A DNA stretch of 64,000 nt from JANPLD01 sp964445765 (GCA_964445765.1 CAYULD010000001.1:1-64000), one strand, 5' to 3'. Shown: positions 16,501 to 25,132, counted from the stretch's first letter. Notes: generated by a model not told the origin, from the sequence alone. Translations and numbers: made by a program.

Positions 16501-17847
16501 AATCTTAATAAACTTAAAAATAAAGATGTTTCTGTTGAAAATACTGAAATTTTACTTGCTAGTATATGGCCTAATTACACAAATAGTAGAGATAATATGA
16601 TAAACTTAAGAACTAATGCAAATGTTATTTCTGGCACTGCCACAGGAACTGGCACTGCTACCCCCCCCAATGGCAGGAGCCCAAAATCATATAAAGAGCA
16701 TTTAGCTGATTATAAAACGGCAAAGGCACTAATCTATTCTCACTATGGTGATGGAAGAGAGGGTAGGACATTTAACTCCTTGCTTGATAGAATTGATAAT
16801 GATAGAACTATTCCAGATAATAAAAAGCAGGAAATTAAGTTTTTGGCAGGCACTATAATGTCAAATTATACAGGTGCTTTTACTGATGTTTTCAACTCTA
16901 ATATGAATAAATTTAGGGCTGACCCAACCGCAGATTATAACAGAACATTGAGGGTTGCAAATGTTGATGAATTTAAGAATTACTTAAATAGATCAGTTAG
17001 AAGGGCAGATAGAATGGTTAAAAGATATTCCCCAGAGGGTGATGGCAGTGATATTTTCTTAAGTGAAAATGATTATGAATTTATGACTGAAAAAGTGAAT
17101 GGAATCAATGCAAATTCCGAAAATAGGGCTGGTGGATTAATAAAATATTTTGGTGATGCTTTTAACCAAGGTAATATTGCTAGAAGGCGATCATTTTTCG
17201 GATCAGGGGATTTATGGCGTGCAAGGCAAGCCACAGAGAAAGCGGAAAGAGAGGCAGAAAAGACTAGTTCTTTTGATGATCCAAGTGCTAATTCCCCTTC
17301 CTATAGCTCTGCCCCTGCCTCTGCCACTGTCACTAACACTGACCCTGCCACTGTCACTAATACCTCCTCAACTCTTCCAGAAGTTTTTCAGAATTTAGGA
17401 AATGACCCAGCGGAACAAAATTACCTTGCAGGGCTTGTTAATAACCTTAGAAGTGCTAATGTTACTTACGCAGGTGCACCTGCACCAAATACAACTGATA
17501 ATCGCACAGAAGAGCAAAAACAGCAGGATTCATTTTATGAATTGGCTGCCAAATTAGCCTCCGGCTATGAGCTGGTTACAAATAGCGATGGAACAATAAC
17601 TGCTAAGAAGAATGGGCAAGCTGATATAACGATTAACACCTCAATTCCAGTTACTGGAGGCCAAACAATAACAGGGGTTGATTTATCTGCGAATGGTGAT
17701 CAAAGCCAAGCCCTTAACCAAGCCATTGATCAATTAGCAGAGGCATTAAATGGCAATAATGGTAATTACAAATTAACAGGTATAAATGCAACTACATTTG
17801 ATAATATGCCTTCTGGCTCTTCGGGTAGAAGTAGAAATGCAAGATAG
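13561..17847 (+). CDS. Giant protein of unknown function, possible muramidase-like N-terminus
   Basis: A 1428-residue protein that I do not recognise as a whole. I start it at ATG 13561, since the longer frame begins with TTG inside a hairpin. There is no signal peptide or membrane helix. Residues 28-115 resemble, weakly, the GH108 muramidase family of phage lysins (a LEFEKAKGYGYGAT segment, then YYKKYYY and LPEPLAVVAMDIAINQYDVCGAL, like the usual AVFDxAVNxG), but the EGG and DPGG motifs are degraded. The rest is rich in Asn, Lys, Asp and Thr with long predicted helices, and the last 150 residues are Ser/Thr/Pro/Ala-rich with short repeats (ATVTNT). A run of eight C bases (16661-16668) lies in frame. 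Flanking direct repeats suggest acquisition or mobility. Confidence 0.8.
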   Translation: MINKRKFMKNFLQQIEPQQQWQNANDDNFIKLINYTLEFEKAKGYGYGATGNLTKKAQDDRINKLDNNNKSQVTDYYKKYYYSNDKGYGIEGLPEPLAVVAMDIAINQYDVCGALMVATYELNSQAIKENNNVRSFTLKDRNNLYSDNYDNPTTTSTTETNSGNTPSVAKLVKDGTISYRDTPTYKLYEQNKQAIIAEYNKDPRAFLDKLTEIRLRQYTRTGAVASQATLSKADDPNRTNFEEWAERSFGALGYAEAIKYNPNATFNDNDAVTFVNSVVYIEQATDLYSLLDLNNSQDNNSWYSEVNKSFGVILNKPYYDALTNEIYSIYKNLFITKNNVSVLNRVYSYSNDQIDSYYSSNKNEIEIFFFKDVRNLISLYGDDLPKFKEEFVKGLQALPAFQDGVNPFVSGGKLVAADGKSLANLTDDRYWDLKDSNYFLDANNTQDELANFKKASDYYNKSRLQNNLQASFDGAKPAEEKKSIFEIILQIISNMIGQDLSQFFPTNKKEDDGLTPQEFEATKAYYKEGDGKAELQGKVAGVTATLTENENAELINLLVNSTSEADFVTKLNEKLGAIEINVKTGTATNFTNVTPPKTVTLSKMGVNFAGASETLLKILETEGAKGYQAIKNHAILQQGGFIDNTAGKEGQLTQSFFDDANISKQVAAQLAIVAIPQGEVIKPESIATKLQNLFTNGATDATTPDNDKLDELWGKIKDEEITFKVVGKDVKMTVANFAQYSGVNVGDASKTGKDFLPALMNVGGTNPLKNKVTSLTTPDLTTPTHSTSTNNRNNLEFLKNTTDAGLNLAKIYMQANPSKSINKQQVTSVVITATLFNDKNPRGFAANISGLSVKEFDEILFGEGNEKNKKLVEDAFKKGDYDEVSRLINNNNNSLVKFDANTGLFSFKEDLSGTTNLAVKNAIEGDVNFLMTGDKKQSSNSVVLSSLNNNLGLLFNDKPELKPANLELSFGLYAIALAEGNLNKLKNKDVSVENTEILLASIWPNYTNSRDNMINLRTNANVISGTATGTGTATPPNGRSPKSYKEHLADYKTAKALIYSHYGDGREGRTFNSLLDRIDNDRTIPDNKKQEIKFLAGTIMSNYTGAFTDVFNSNMNKFRADPTADYNRTLRVANVDEFKNYLNRSVRRADRMVKRYSPEGDGSDIFLSENDYEFMTEKVNGINANSENRAGGLIKYFGDAFNQGNIARRRSFFGSGDLWRARQATEKAEREAEKTSSFDDPSANSPSYSSAPASATVTNTDPATVTNTSSTLPEVFQNLGNDPAEQNYLAGLVNNLRSANVTYAGAPAPNTTDNRTEEQKQQDSFYELAAKLASGYELVTNSDGTITAKKNGQADITINTSIPVTGGQTITGVDLSANGDQSQALNQAIDQLAEALNGNNGNYKLTGINATTFDNMPSGSSGRSRNAR

Positions 17848-17848
17848 C

Positions 17849-17872
17849 GGTGGTTAGTGATAGTGATTAGTG
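17849..17872 (+). repeat. Right copy of the 24-base direct repeat
   Basis: Identical to 13157-13180 and located immediately after the giant gene. A partial further unit (GGTGGTTAG) follows at 17875. Confidence 0.85.
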
Positions 17873-17904
17873 ATGGTGGTTAGCAAGTATTTTAGTTATG
17901 TTGT

Positions 17905-17947
17905 AATACCCCGAATTTTTTCAGCAAGAAAAAATTATAGGGGTATT
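17905..17947. repeat. Palindromic element, family B copy 1
   Basis: AATACCCC-GAATTTTTTC and GAAAAAATT-ATAGGGGTATT form a long near-perfect inverted repeat around a 4-base loop. The same element is present at 57156-57196 and a variant at 55199-55250. Lying after the giant gene, it may also act as a terminator. Confidence 0.75.
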
Positions 17948-17962
17948 CAGTTAAAAATTAGC

Positions 17963-18024
17963 GTCATTCCCGCGGAAGCGGTAATCCAATATAGGTTTAG
18001 GATCTCCGCTTTCGCGGAGATGAC
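17963..18024. repeat. GTCAT...ATGAC palindromic element
   Basis: Begins GTCATTCCCGCGGAAGCGG and ends GCGGAGATGAC, with an inner hairpin (TCTCCGC with GCGGAGA). It shares its terminal pentamers with the other dispersed elements. The rest of the 17848-18202 gap holds another small hairpin (AGTTGCT/AGCAACT, 18083-18100) and no gene. Confidence 0.65.
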
Positions 18025-18202
18025 TAGTGAAAGAATAAAATTAGCGTCAGAATGACATTTCAAAAGCACGCTCATACTCTTAAGTTGCTTCATAGCAACT
18101 AATGTAAATTAATTTCCTTAAATATTATTAAAAAATATTTTCTTTCTAATTCTTTCAAATTCTTCAAGATACTCTGTAAATGTAATCAAATAAAAATTTT
18201 AT

Positions 18203-19516
18203 ATGGCAGAGCAAATTGGAACCGCTACCCTTAAATTTAACCTAAATGGTGAAAACCGCCCTGATGTTGAACTTCCAGTTTATAAAGGCACAACTGGCCC
18301 TCATGTTATAGATATTCGCAATTTGCATAAATCAGGTGGCGTTTTTACTCACGATCCGGGCTTTATCTCAACTTCATCTTGTGAATCAAAAATCACTTAT
18401 ATTGATGGTGATGCTGGCATTTTAATGCATCGTGGTTATGATATTAAAGATTTAGTTGAACATTGTGATTATCTTGAAGTTGTGTATCTGCTTTTTTATG
18501 GGGATTTACCAAATGAAAAACAAAAAGCGGATTTTGTAAATACAATAACCCGTCATACGATGGTTCATGAACAGCTTCGCAATTTATATTCGGGCTTTCC
18601 AAGAAGGGCACACCCTATGGCAATTTTAGTTGGTGCGGTTGCATCACTTTCTGCTTTCTATCACGATTCCCTTGATATTAATGATCCAAAACAAAGGGAG
18701 GTTGCATCTATAAGAATGGTTTCTAAAATGCCAACTTTAACGGCAATGGCTTATAAATATTCGGTTGGTCAGCCGTTTATGTATCCGCAGAACCATCTTA
18801 ATTATGCAGAAAACTTCTTGAATATGATGTTTTCAGTGCCTTGTGAGCAATATAAAGTTTCACCAGTTTTTGCTAGGGCAATGGATAAACTTCTTATCCT
18901 TCACGCTGATCACGAGCAAAACGCATCAACTTCAACGGTTCGTTTGGCAAGCTCTTCTCAAGCAAACCCATTTGCTTGTATTGGTGCTGGCATATCCTCA
19001 CTTTGGGGGCCTGCACATGGTGGTGCTAATGAGGCGGTAATTGAAATGCTTGAGGAAATTGGCTCAGTAGATAAAATCCCTGAATTTATTAAGAAAGTTA
19101 AAGATAAAACTTCCGGCGTAAAATTAATGGGTTTTGGTCATAGGGTTTATAAAAATTATGATCCGCGTGCCTTAGTTATCAAAAAATATTGTGATGAAGT
19201 TTTAGCAGAAGTTGGCGATAAAAATAATAAACATCTACAAATTGCTAAAGAGCTTGAAAGAATTGCATTACAAGATGAGTATTTTGTATCTCGTAAGTTA
19301 TTTCCAAATGTGGATTTTTACTCTGGTATTATATACAGAGCAATGGGTATTCCTACACAAATTTTTACAGGTTTATTCGCACTGGCAAGAACTGCAGGTT
19401 GGGTGGCACAATGGCAGGAAATGTATTCAGATCCTGATCATAAAATCGGCAGACCACGCCAATTATATACTGGTGAAGTTAATAGAAAAGTTCTGCCCCT
19501 AGCCAGCAGAAAGTAG
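18203..19516 (+). CDS. gltA: Citrate synthase
   Basis: GltA condenses oxaloacetate and acetyl-CoA, the entry step of the TCA cycle. The 437-residue sequence has the catalytic set of type II enzymes: histidines in HADHEQNASTSTVR and WGPAHGGANEA and the aspartate in VDFYSGIIYRAMGIP, plus the N-terminal SCESKITYIDGDAGILMHRG. The length is typical. There is no good Shine-Dalgarno; the 150 bases upstream contain the hairpin of the repeat region. It converges with an Rrf2-type regulator gene, leaving only 7 bases between the stops. Confidence 0.98.
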   Translation: MAEQIGTATLKFNLNGENRPDVELPVYKGTTGPHVIDIRNLHKSGGVFTHDPGFISTSSCESKITYIDGDAGILMHRGYDIKDLVEHCDYLEVVYLLFYGDLPNEKQKADFVNTITRHTMVHEQLRNLYSGFPRRAHPMAILVGAVASLSAFYHDSLDINDPKQREVASIRMVSKMPTLTAMAYKYSVGQPFMYPQNHLNYAENFLNMMFSVPCEQYKVSPVFARAMDKLLILHADHEQNASTSTVRLASSSQANPFACIGAGISSLWGPAHGGANEAVIEMLEEIGSVDKIPEFIKKVKDKTSGVKLMGFGHRVYKNYDPRALVIKKYCDEVLAEVGDKNNKHLQIAKELERIALQDEYFVSRKLFPNVDFYSGIIYRAMGIPTQIFTGLFALARTAGWVAQWQEMYSDPDHKIGRPRQLYTGEVNRKVLPLASRK

Positions 19517-19523
19517 TTATTAA

Positions 19524-19970
19524 TTATATAAAATAGCTCAGATAATCAACTTTGTGGAAGTCAAGCTCGGCGATTTCGTGTAAGGTTTTTGCATCAAGCA
19601 CATTGGAAATGGAATTGCGAACATCAACCATAATTTTTCTTATCTCGCAGGTTTTTTCATCCTTGCAATCATCACATTTTTGATAGGCGGTAACACTAGC
19701 ACATCTTATGGGGGCAAGGGGGCCATCTATATGCCTAATTACTGCACCAATTGAAATTTCCATTGGCTCTTTAGCTAAAAAATATCCGCCGAAAATACCT
19801 CTCTTACTGCCAAGAATTCCGCAATTTCTTAGCTCTTGCATTATTGTTTCAAGAAATTTATATGGAATATCGCACTCACTAGAAATAGTTTTTATCTGGT
19901 GCAATTTTTCATTGCTTCTAGCAATATATATTAATGCTCTTAACGCATATTTAGCCTTCATTGAAAGCAT
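19524..19970 (-). CDS. Rrf2 family transcriptional regulator
   Basis: A 148-residue winged-helix protein of the Rrf2/IscR/NsrR family. The N-terminus MLSMKAKYALRALIYIA and the recognition-helix region PYKFLETIMQELRNCGILGSKRGIFGGYFL are family-typical. Cys90, Cys99, Cys102 and Cys108 lie where iron-sulfur binding members have their cluster ligands, though the spacing is not the classic three-cysteine IscR pattern. Its target is unknown; no suf/isc genes are adjacent. The family often senses iron, cluster status or cysteine. It is convergent with gltA. Confidence 0.88.
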   Translation of the reverse strand: MLSMKAKYALRALIYIARSNEKLHQIKTISSECDIPYKFLETIMQELRNCGILGSKRGIFGGYFLAKEPMEISIGAVIRHIDGPLAPIRCASVTAYQKCDDCKDEKTCEIRKIMVDVRNSISNVLDAKTLHEIAELDFHKVDYLSYFI

Positions 19971-20120
19971 ATTTCAAAGATAAAATTTAATTTATTATAT
20001 TAATCCTATCAAATAAATATAGTTTAATCCACTAAAATATAATTAAAATTTTATTAATTTTGTTGCAATTAACCTTTTTTTAACTTATTATAATCATTAA
20101 CCCAACAAAAAATTTCATTT

Positions 20121-22142
20121 ATGAGCTTATATAATTTTGGAAGTCGTTTATCTCAATCTAACACAAACACTTCAGCAAGAAGGCTAAATGAATTGCCTGA
20201 AACTGCCACAAATCAGCAGGTTTTATCGCAAAGTAGCAATACATCAGAAAAAGCTAGTGAGGCTATTGCAGAGCTTAGAACTCGTTTAGAAGAAATTACC
20301 AAAATTTTTAATGATGTTGTTTCTAATTTATCAAGGCTTAAAGATATTGGCATTAATTCAGAGGTGGTAAATAGAATTATAAATAGTGCAACGGAATTAT
20401 TAAAGCAAAGAATTGAAACTATTACTGATAGAATTGAAGAAAGATTAAATGATTTAGCTCAAGAAAATAATGGGGCAGGGGCTTCAGGAAATTCAAATCA
20501 AAATAGTGGTGGTGCAACACAAGATAGCTCAGATGATGCAAGTGATTCTAATAAACCATCACCAATTCAAGATATTGCACCAGAGCCAATAACAAGCCCA
20601 ATTACTCAGCCACCTGTAAGCCAGCCACCAGTTGATGCAACGCCAGTTGCTCCAGTTGCACCGGTTGCAACTGTTACACCTCCTCCTGCTAATTCCTCAT
20701 CAAGTTCTAGTAATTCTATTGATATGGGCTTGCTTGGAAATTTATTAAATAATCAAAATCAAGGGCAATCACAGGGGCAAAATAACAATTCTGGAAATAC
20801 CAGCAATAATACAGGAAGCACTAATAGCCAAGCAGGCTCTAACCAAAATTCAAATGGAAGTGCTAATTCTCAAAACGGAAATTCTGGAAATACAAGCTCA
20901 AATTCAAGCTCAAATACAAGCTCAAATTCAAATGCTAATCCGTTTTCTAATGTGCCAGTGAATTATTTCTCTAATGATAATGACAATAGAGATGGCACAG
21001 ATGGCACAAAATATAGCCATTTTGGGCAGAAAGTTTCAAACGCTAACCATATTTTAGAAGCACTTGATGTTGATTCATATTTTAAGGTGGTGGCTTTTGC
21101 AAACAGAAAGGGAATACCATGGGAAGAAGGAATGGATCAAAATAATAACAATAATTTTGAAGATGATCACACTACATTTTCAATGTATAAAAATGATGTA
21201 ATTACTCTTAGGGTTGGCAAAATTAATGGGCTTAACCCAGCAACTGCAAGGGTAGAATTAAAATCTATTGTTGCAAATGGCACAGAAGAAATTATGCCAT
21301 TTAATTACAAATTAATAAATATGAATGGTGAAATTTTGCTAGAAATTGATCCTCAAAGCGTTCCTTTATTAAGCGGTCAAAATAATACTGCAATTTTTTC
21401 AATCAAATCTGGAAATATTTCTCACGATGTAGCAGTTAAAATGGCTGGTGATAATGCACCTTGTAGTGTTTTTACTGGTCATAATATTCATACAATTGAT
21501 GCTAATGAAGGTGATTTTTATTTTAACTTAGCTAAAGACGATATAACATCTTTTGAGTGGAGAGAGGGTTACTCAGTTATAGTTAAACCTCAAATGGTTT
21601 TGAAAAATGCTGCAGGCACAAAAATTGCTGATATAAACTTATCCGCCCCGTATATTTCAGCTGATGATTTTGGAATAAGTATTAATACAAACCACCCTGC
21701 TTTTAAGGCGTTAATGGGTAGCAATCAAAAAGTAACTTTAGAGGGTAACTATGCTCCAGCGGGTTCTGCCTCTCAATTATCTCACGATTTTAGAACAACA
21801 TTTAAGTTAAACATAATCAAAGATTTTGATAGTATGTATAAGGTTGTTGATGAGGGAAGCTCTTCAGAAGCACAAATAGTAAATCTAAATCAAGCACAAA
21901 ACCAATCCGCAACAATGTCAGTTGATATATTAAATTTTGATGATGAGGTATCTGCTTCAAATGATAATTCAAATAAGCAACAAGAAATTGCAAATATTTT
22001 TGAGGATAATAATCAGCATTCAAATTCTCAGAATGATGATATGAATTATAACTCTTCGCAGGAATATAATTGTTGTGATGAAGTTACCTCAAATTCTCCG
22101 CAAACCTATGAATTATTCAATTTTGGTGAATATTATTCTTAG
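20121..22142 (+). CDS. Low-complexity Ser/Asn-rich protein of unknown function
   Basis: I do not recognise this 673-residue protein. No signal peptide or membrane segment is visible. Residues 45-115 are a charged helical, coiled-coil-like segment (EAIAELRTRLEEITKIFNDV...RIETITDRIEERL). Residues 115-275 are a flexible linker, first Pro/Ala/Val-rich, then a Ser/Asn/Gly/Gln tract with imperfect nine-base DNA repeats near 20900. Residues 275-600 look like a folded beta-rich domain (THFGQKVSN... RVGKINGLNPATARVELKSI). The acidic, Asn-rich tail has two adjacent cysteines. The plan, helical part, long linker, globular part, recalls secreted or hook-length-type proteins without clear homology. Confidence 0.75.
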   Translation: MSLYNFGSRLSQSNTNTSARRLNELPETATNQQVLSQSSNTSEKASEAIAELRTRLEEITKIFNDVVSNLSRLKDIGINSEVVNRIINSATELLKQRIETITDRIEERLNDLAQENNGAGASGNSNQNSGGATQDSSDDASDSNKPSPIQDIAPEPITSPITQPPVSQPPVDATPVAPVAPVATVTPPPANSSSSSSNSIDMGLLGNLLNNQNQGQSQGQNNNSGNTSNNTGSTNSQAGSNQNSNGSANSQNGNSGNTSSNSSSNTSSNSNANPFSNVPVNYFSNDNDNRDGTDGTKYSHFGQKVSNANHILEALDVDSYFKVVAFANRKGIPWEEGMDQNNNNNFEDDHTTFSMYKNDVITLRVGKINGLNPATARVELKSIVANGTEEIMPFNYKLINMNGEILLEIDPQSVPLLSGQNNTAIFSIKSGNISHDVAVKMAGDNAPCSVFTGHNIHTIDANEGDFYFNLAKDDITSFEWREGYSVIVKPQMVLKNAAGTKIADINLSAPYISADDFGISINTNHPAFKALMGSNQKVTLEGNYAPAGSASQLSHDFRTTFKLNIIKDFDSMYKVVDEGSSSEAQIVNLNQAQNQSATMSVDILNFDDEVSASNDNSNKQQEIANIFEDNNQHSNSQNDDMNYNSSQEYNCCDEVTSNSPQTYELFNFGEYYS

Positions 22143-22171
22143 ATATTATCTTCAAATTTATTTTAGATTAA

Positions 22172-22594
22172 CTATCTTCTAACAGGGGCGTAAATGTTGT
22201 TGCCAATGGCAGGTTGATTATAAACTGGCGATGTATTTTGCATTATAACATTAGGGTTAAATAAGCCAGTTGGTGCAACGCCTAAAGAGCCATAAGGGTT
22301 TGAAGATGAAGTTGGTTGCTGAAAAACATTTTGGTTATAGCTTAGTGTTTGCCTTGGCAGATTGCCAGTTCCAACCGCTAGAGGATCACTAATTATAACG
22401 GGAACATTTTTATTAAGCCTTGCCCTAACGCTATTATCTGTAACTGCAAAAACTGAGCTTTCTTGAGATTGGTTTCTGGCTTCATCATAACCAGCAACAG
22501 TAGATTTATAATCTTTTTCAACAAAGCCCTGCATACAGCCAGTGCATAGGCAGAGTGTAGAAAAAGAAATAATATTTAACATTGACAATTTCAT
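22172..22594 (-). CDS. Small lipoprotein of unknown function
   Basis: A protein of about 140 residues beginning MKLSMLNIISFSTLCLCTGC, a lipoprotein signal with lipobox CTGC, so the mature protein starts at a lipidated cysteine. The rest is Asn/Pro/Gln/Ser-rich and probably disordered, ending YAPVRR. I start it at the internal ATG rather than six codons earlier, because this gives a normal signal peptide. It resembles in style, not sequence, the other disordered lipoproteins at 27049 and 60971. It converges with the low-complexity protein gene. Confidence 0.7.
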   Translation of the reverse strand: MKLSMLNIISFSTLCLCTGCMQGFVEKDYKSTVAGYDEARNQSQESSVFAVTDNSVRARLNKNVPVIISDPLAVGTGNLPRQTLSYNQNVFQQPTSSSNPYGSLGVAPTGLFNPNVIMQNTSPVYNQPAIGNNIYAPVRR

Positions 22595-22730
22595 CTTAGC
22601 TAAATAGAGCAATTTATATAAACCAACCTTGATTTATATCATTAAGAGTAGTTTTTTCAAATTAATTCAAGTAATTGAAATAAAGTTTTTAGTATAAAAT
22701 TTGTTAATTTTTTCTACCAAGTAAAAATTT

Positions 22731-23951
22731 ATGTCTAGTAAAATTTCACCTTTTGCAGTTAAATTTCCAGAAATTCCTACACTTGAGGGCGTTACTTTGC
22801 AAACTACCTGCACTGGAATGAGGTATAAAAAAGATGATTTGCTTTTGATAAAATTTGCCAAAAAAACTTCTGTTGCAGGGGTTTTTACAAAAAATTCTAT
22901 GCCGGGTGAGCCAATTATTTGGTGCAAAAAAATCTTGAATGAAAACTCTGTAGCTTCTGCATTAGTTGTAAATTCGGGCTATTCAAATGTTTTTTGCGGG
23001 GAAAGGGGTGTTACAACTATTAAAAAAACTGTTCAAAAAACATCGCAAATTCTTGCTTGTAATGAAAATGAGATTTATGTCGCTTCAACTGGAATTATTG
23101 GGCAACCACTAAATGATGATTTACTTATCTACGCTTTAGAAAATAAACTCCAAAACGCAGATTGGGAAAAGGCTTGTATTGCAATTAATACAACAGATAC
23201 TTTCAGCAAAGCCGTTTATAAAACTGCAAAAATTGGTGATAAAGAAGTTAAAATTATTGGCATAATTAAAGGCTCTGGAATGGTTGCACCAAATATGGCA
23301 ACTATGCTTGGTTTTATCTTTACTGATGCAAAAATTAGCTCAAGAATTTTGCAAAAACTACTTTCTGAAGTAACTCCAGATACTTATAATTCAATCACTG
23401 TAGATAGTGATACTTCAACCTCAGATACAATTCTCGCATTCGCTACAAGCCAAGCTGAAAATGAAATTATAAATGATTATAATTCAGAAATATTTTTAGA
23501 TTTTAAGCAGAAATTTTTTGAAGCAAATCTTGAGCTTGCAAAATTAGTTGTAAAAGATGGTGAGGGTATTTCAAAATTTGTAACTGTTGAAGTAGAAGGT
23601 GCAAAAGATAATAATTCTGCAAGAATTATCGCACTTGCAATCGCAAATTCACCACTTGTGAAAACTGCAATAGCTGGGCAAGATGCTAATTGGGGCAGGA
23701 TTATTGGTGCAGTTGGAAAAGCCGGTGAGCCTGCAAATAGAGATAAAACATCAATATGGATAGGTAATCTTCAGCCTGCATTAAATGGGCAATTAAACCC
23801 AAATTATTCTGAAAAAGAGGCATCAGAATATATGAAAAATTCTGAAATAAATATCAAAGTAAATGTTGGCATTGCCAATGGAAAAGCCAAAGTTTACACC
23901 ACAGATTTAACCCACAGATATATAGAAATCAACGCTGATTATAGAAGTTAA
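22731..23951 (+). CDS. argJ: Glutamate N-acetyltransferase / amino-acid acetyltransferase
   Basis: ArgJ recycles the acetyl group from N-acetylornithine to glutamate in arginine synthesis; many members also use acetyl-CoA. It is made as a precursor that cuts itself before a threonine; here the site is Ala190-Thr191 in APNMATMLGF. The 406 residues, the SGxSNVF/CGERG region and the C-terminal GQDANWGRIIGAVGKAG are all typical. Together with argH at 50.3 kb it indicates a working arginine route. It faces ychF with 10 bases between the stop codons. Confidence 0.96.
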   Translation: MSSKISPFAVKFPEIPTLEGVTLQTTCTGMRYKKDDLLLIKFAKKTSVAGVFTKNSMPGEPIIWCKKILNENSVASALVVNSGYSNVFCGERGVTTIKKTVQKTSQILACNENEIYVASTGIIGQPLNDDLLIYALENKLQNADWEKACIAINTTDTFSKAVYKTAKIGDKEVKIIGIIKGSGMVAPNMATMLGFIFTDAKISSRILQKLLSEVTPDTYNSITVDSDTSTSDTILAFATSQAENEIINDYNSEIFLDFKQKFFEANLELAKLVVKDGEGISKFVTVEVEGAKDNNSARIIALAIANSPLVKTAIAGQDANWGRIIGAVGKAGEPANRDKTSIWIGNLQPALNGQLNPNYSEKEASEYMKNSEINIKVNVGIANGKAKVYTTDLTHRYIEINADYRS

Positions 23952-23961
23952 AAGGCTTTTT

Positions 23962-25059
23962 CTAAACATTAAATCTAAAGTGAAAAATGTCGCCATCTTG
24001 AACAATGTAATCTCTGCCGTTGAGGGCGGCTTTTCCTGCATTTTTGCAGCCTAATTCGCCATTATTATTAATATAATCTTCAAATTTGATAGTTTCAGCG
24101 GTGATGAAACCTTTTTCAAAATCTGTATGTATTACCCCTGCGGCTTGCGGTGCGTATGAGTTTTTCTTAACTGTCCAAGCTCTTGCTTCTTTTGGGCCTA
24201 CCGTAAAAAATGTTGTTAGACCAAGAAGTGAATAAGCAAGTTTGATAATTTTATTAAGCCCTGTTTCGCTCATTCCTAGAGATTCTAAAAATTCCTTTTT
24301 CTCTTCATCAGAGCCAAGACCAGAAATTTCTTCCTCAATTTTGGCGCAAATATTAGTTGTTTGAGCTTGTTTTTGCTTAGCCATTTCCTCAACCTTCTTT
24401 GAAAATTGATTGCCAGAAATAACTTCATCTTCATTCATATTACAAACATACATAGCAGGCTTAGAAGTTAGCATTTGCAACATTTTGAAATGTTTTGCTT
24501 CATCTTCAGTAATTTCTGCAAGCCTTGCTGATTTGCCTGAATTTAGAATTGGAATAACTTTGTTTATTATATCTAAAGTAATTTTTGCATCTTTATCATT
24601 TTTGGCTTTTTTCTCAAGGTTTGGAAGCCTTTTTTCAAGTGATTCTAAATCCGCAAGAATTAATTCAGTTTCAATAACTTCAGCATCTCTGATTGGGTCA
24701 ACTGAGCCTTCAACATGGATTATATCTCCATTTTCAAAGCATCTAAGAACATATACAATAACATCAACTTCACGAATATGTGATAAAAATTGATTGCCTA
24801 AGCCTTCGCCTTTAGATGCACCTTTTACAAGCCCTGCAATATCAACAAACTCTACTTGGTTAGGAATAATCTTTTCAGAATTTGCAATTTTTGCAAGTTT
24901 ATCAAGCCTTTCATCAGGCACAGAAACCTTACCAACATTTGGCTCAATGGTGCAGAATGGATAATTTGCCGCTTCCGCCGCTTGTGTTTGTGTTAAAGCA
25001 TTAAATAGCGTTGATTTACCAACATTAGGCAAGCCAACAATTCCGCATTTTATAGACAT
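23962..25059 (-). CDS. ychF: Ribosome-associated ATPase/GTPase YchF
   Basis: An Obg-family P-loop protein, known to bind ribosomes and to prefer ATP. Motifs in order: GLPNVGKSTLFNALT (G1), EFVDIAGLVKGASKGEGLGNQFL (G3), NMNED in place of the usual NKxD (G4, the basis of ATP preference), and a C-terminal TGS domain with FFTVGPKEARAW and AAGVIHTDFEKGFI. The 365-residue length is standard. It lies alone on the minus strand after the EnvZ-like gene. Confidence 0.96.
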   Translation of the reverse strand: MSIKCGIVGLPNVGKSTLFNALTQTQAAEAANYPFCTIEPNVGKVSVPDERLDKLAKIANSEKIIPNQVEFVDIAGLVKGASKGEGLGNQFLSHIREVDVIVYVLRCFENGDIIHVEGSVDPIRDAEVIETELILADLESLEKRLPNLEKKAKNDKDAKITLDIINKVIPILNSGKSARLAEITEDEAKHFKMLQMLTSKPAMYVCNMNEDEVISGNQFSKKVEEMAKQKQAQTTNICAKIEEEISGLGSDEEKKEFLESLGMSETGLNKIIKLAYSLLGLTTFFTVGPKEARAWTVKKNSYAPQAAGVIHTDFEKGFITAETIKFEDYINNNGELGCKNAGKAALNGRDYIVQDGDIFHFRFNV

Positions 25060-25132
25060 TGAAAAATTATAATTTTATTAAGTTAAATCTGGGTTGTTGT
25101 TATGATAATTTCAATTTTTTTGCAAGGTTAAC

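Noticed and set aside
13047..18202. Insertion sequence or prophage
   Set aside because: No transposase, integrase, terminase or capsid-like protein is seen; the direct repeats alone do not show a transposon.
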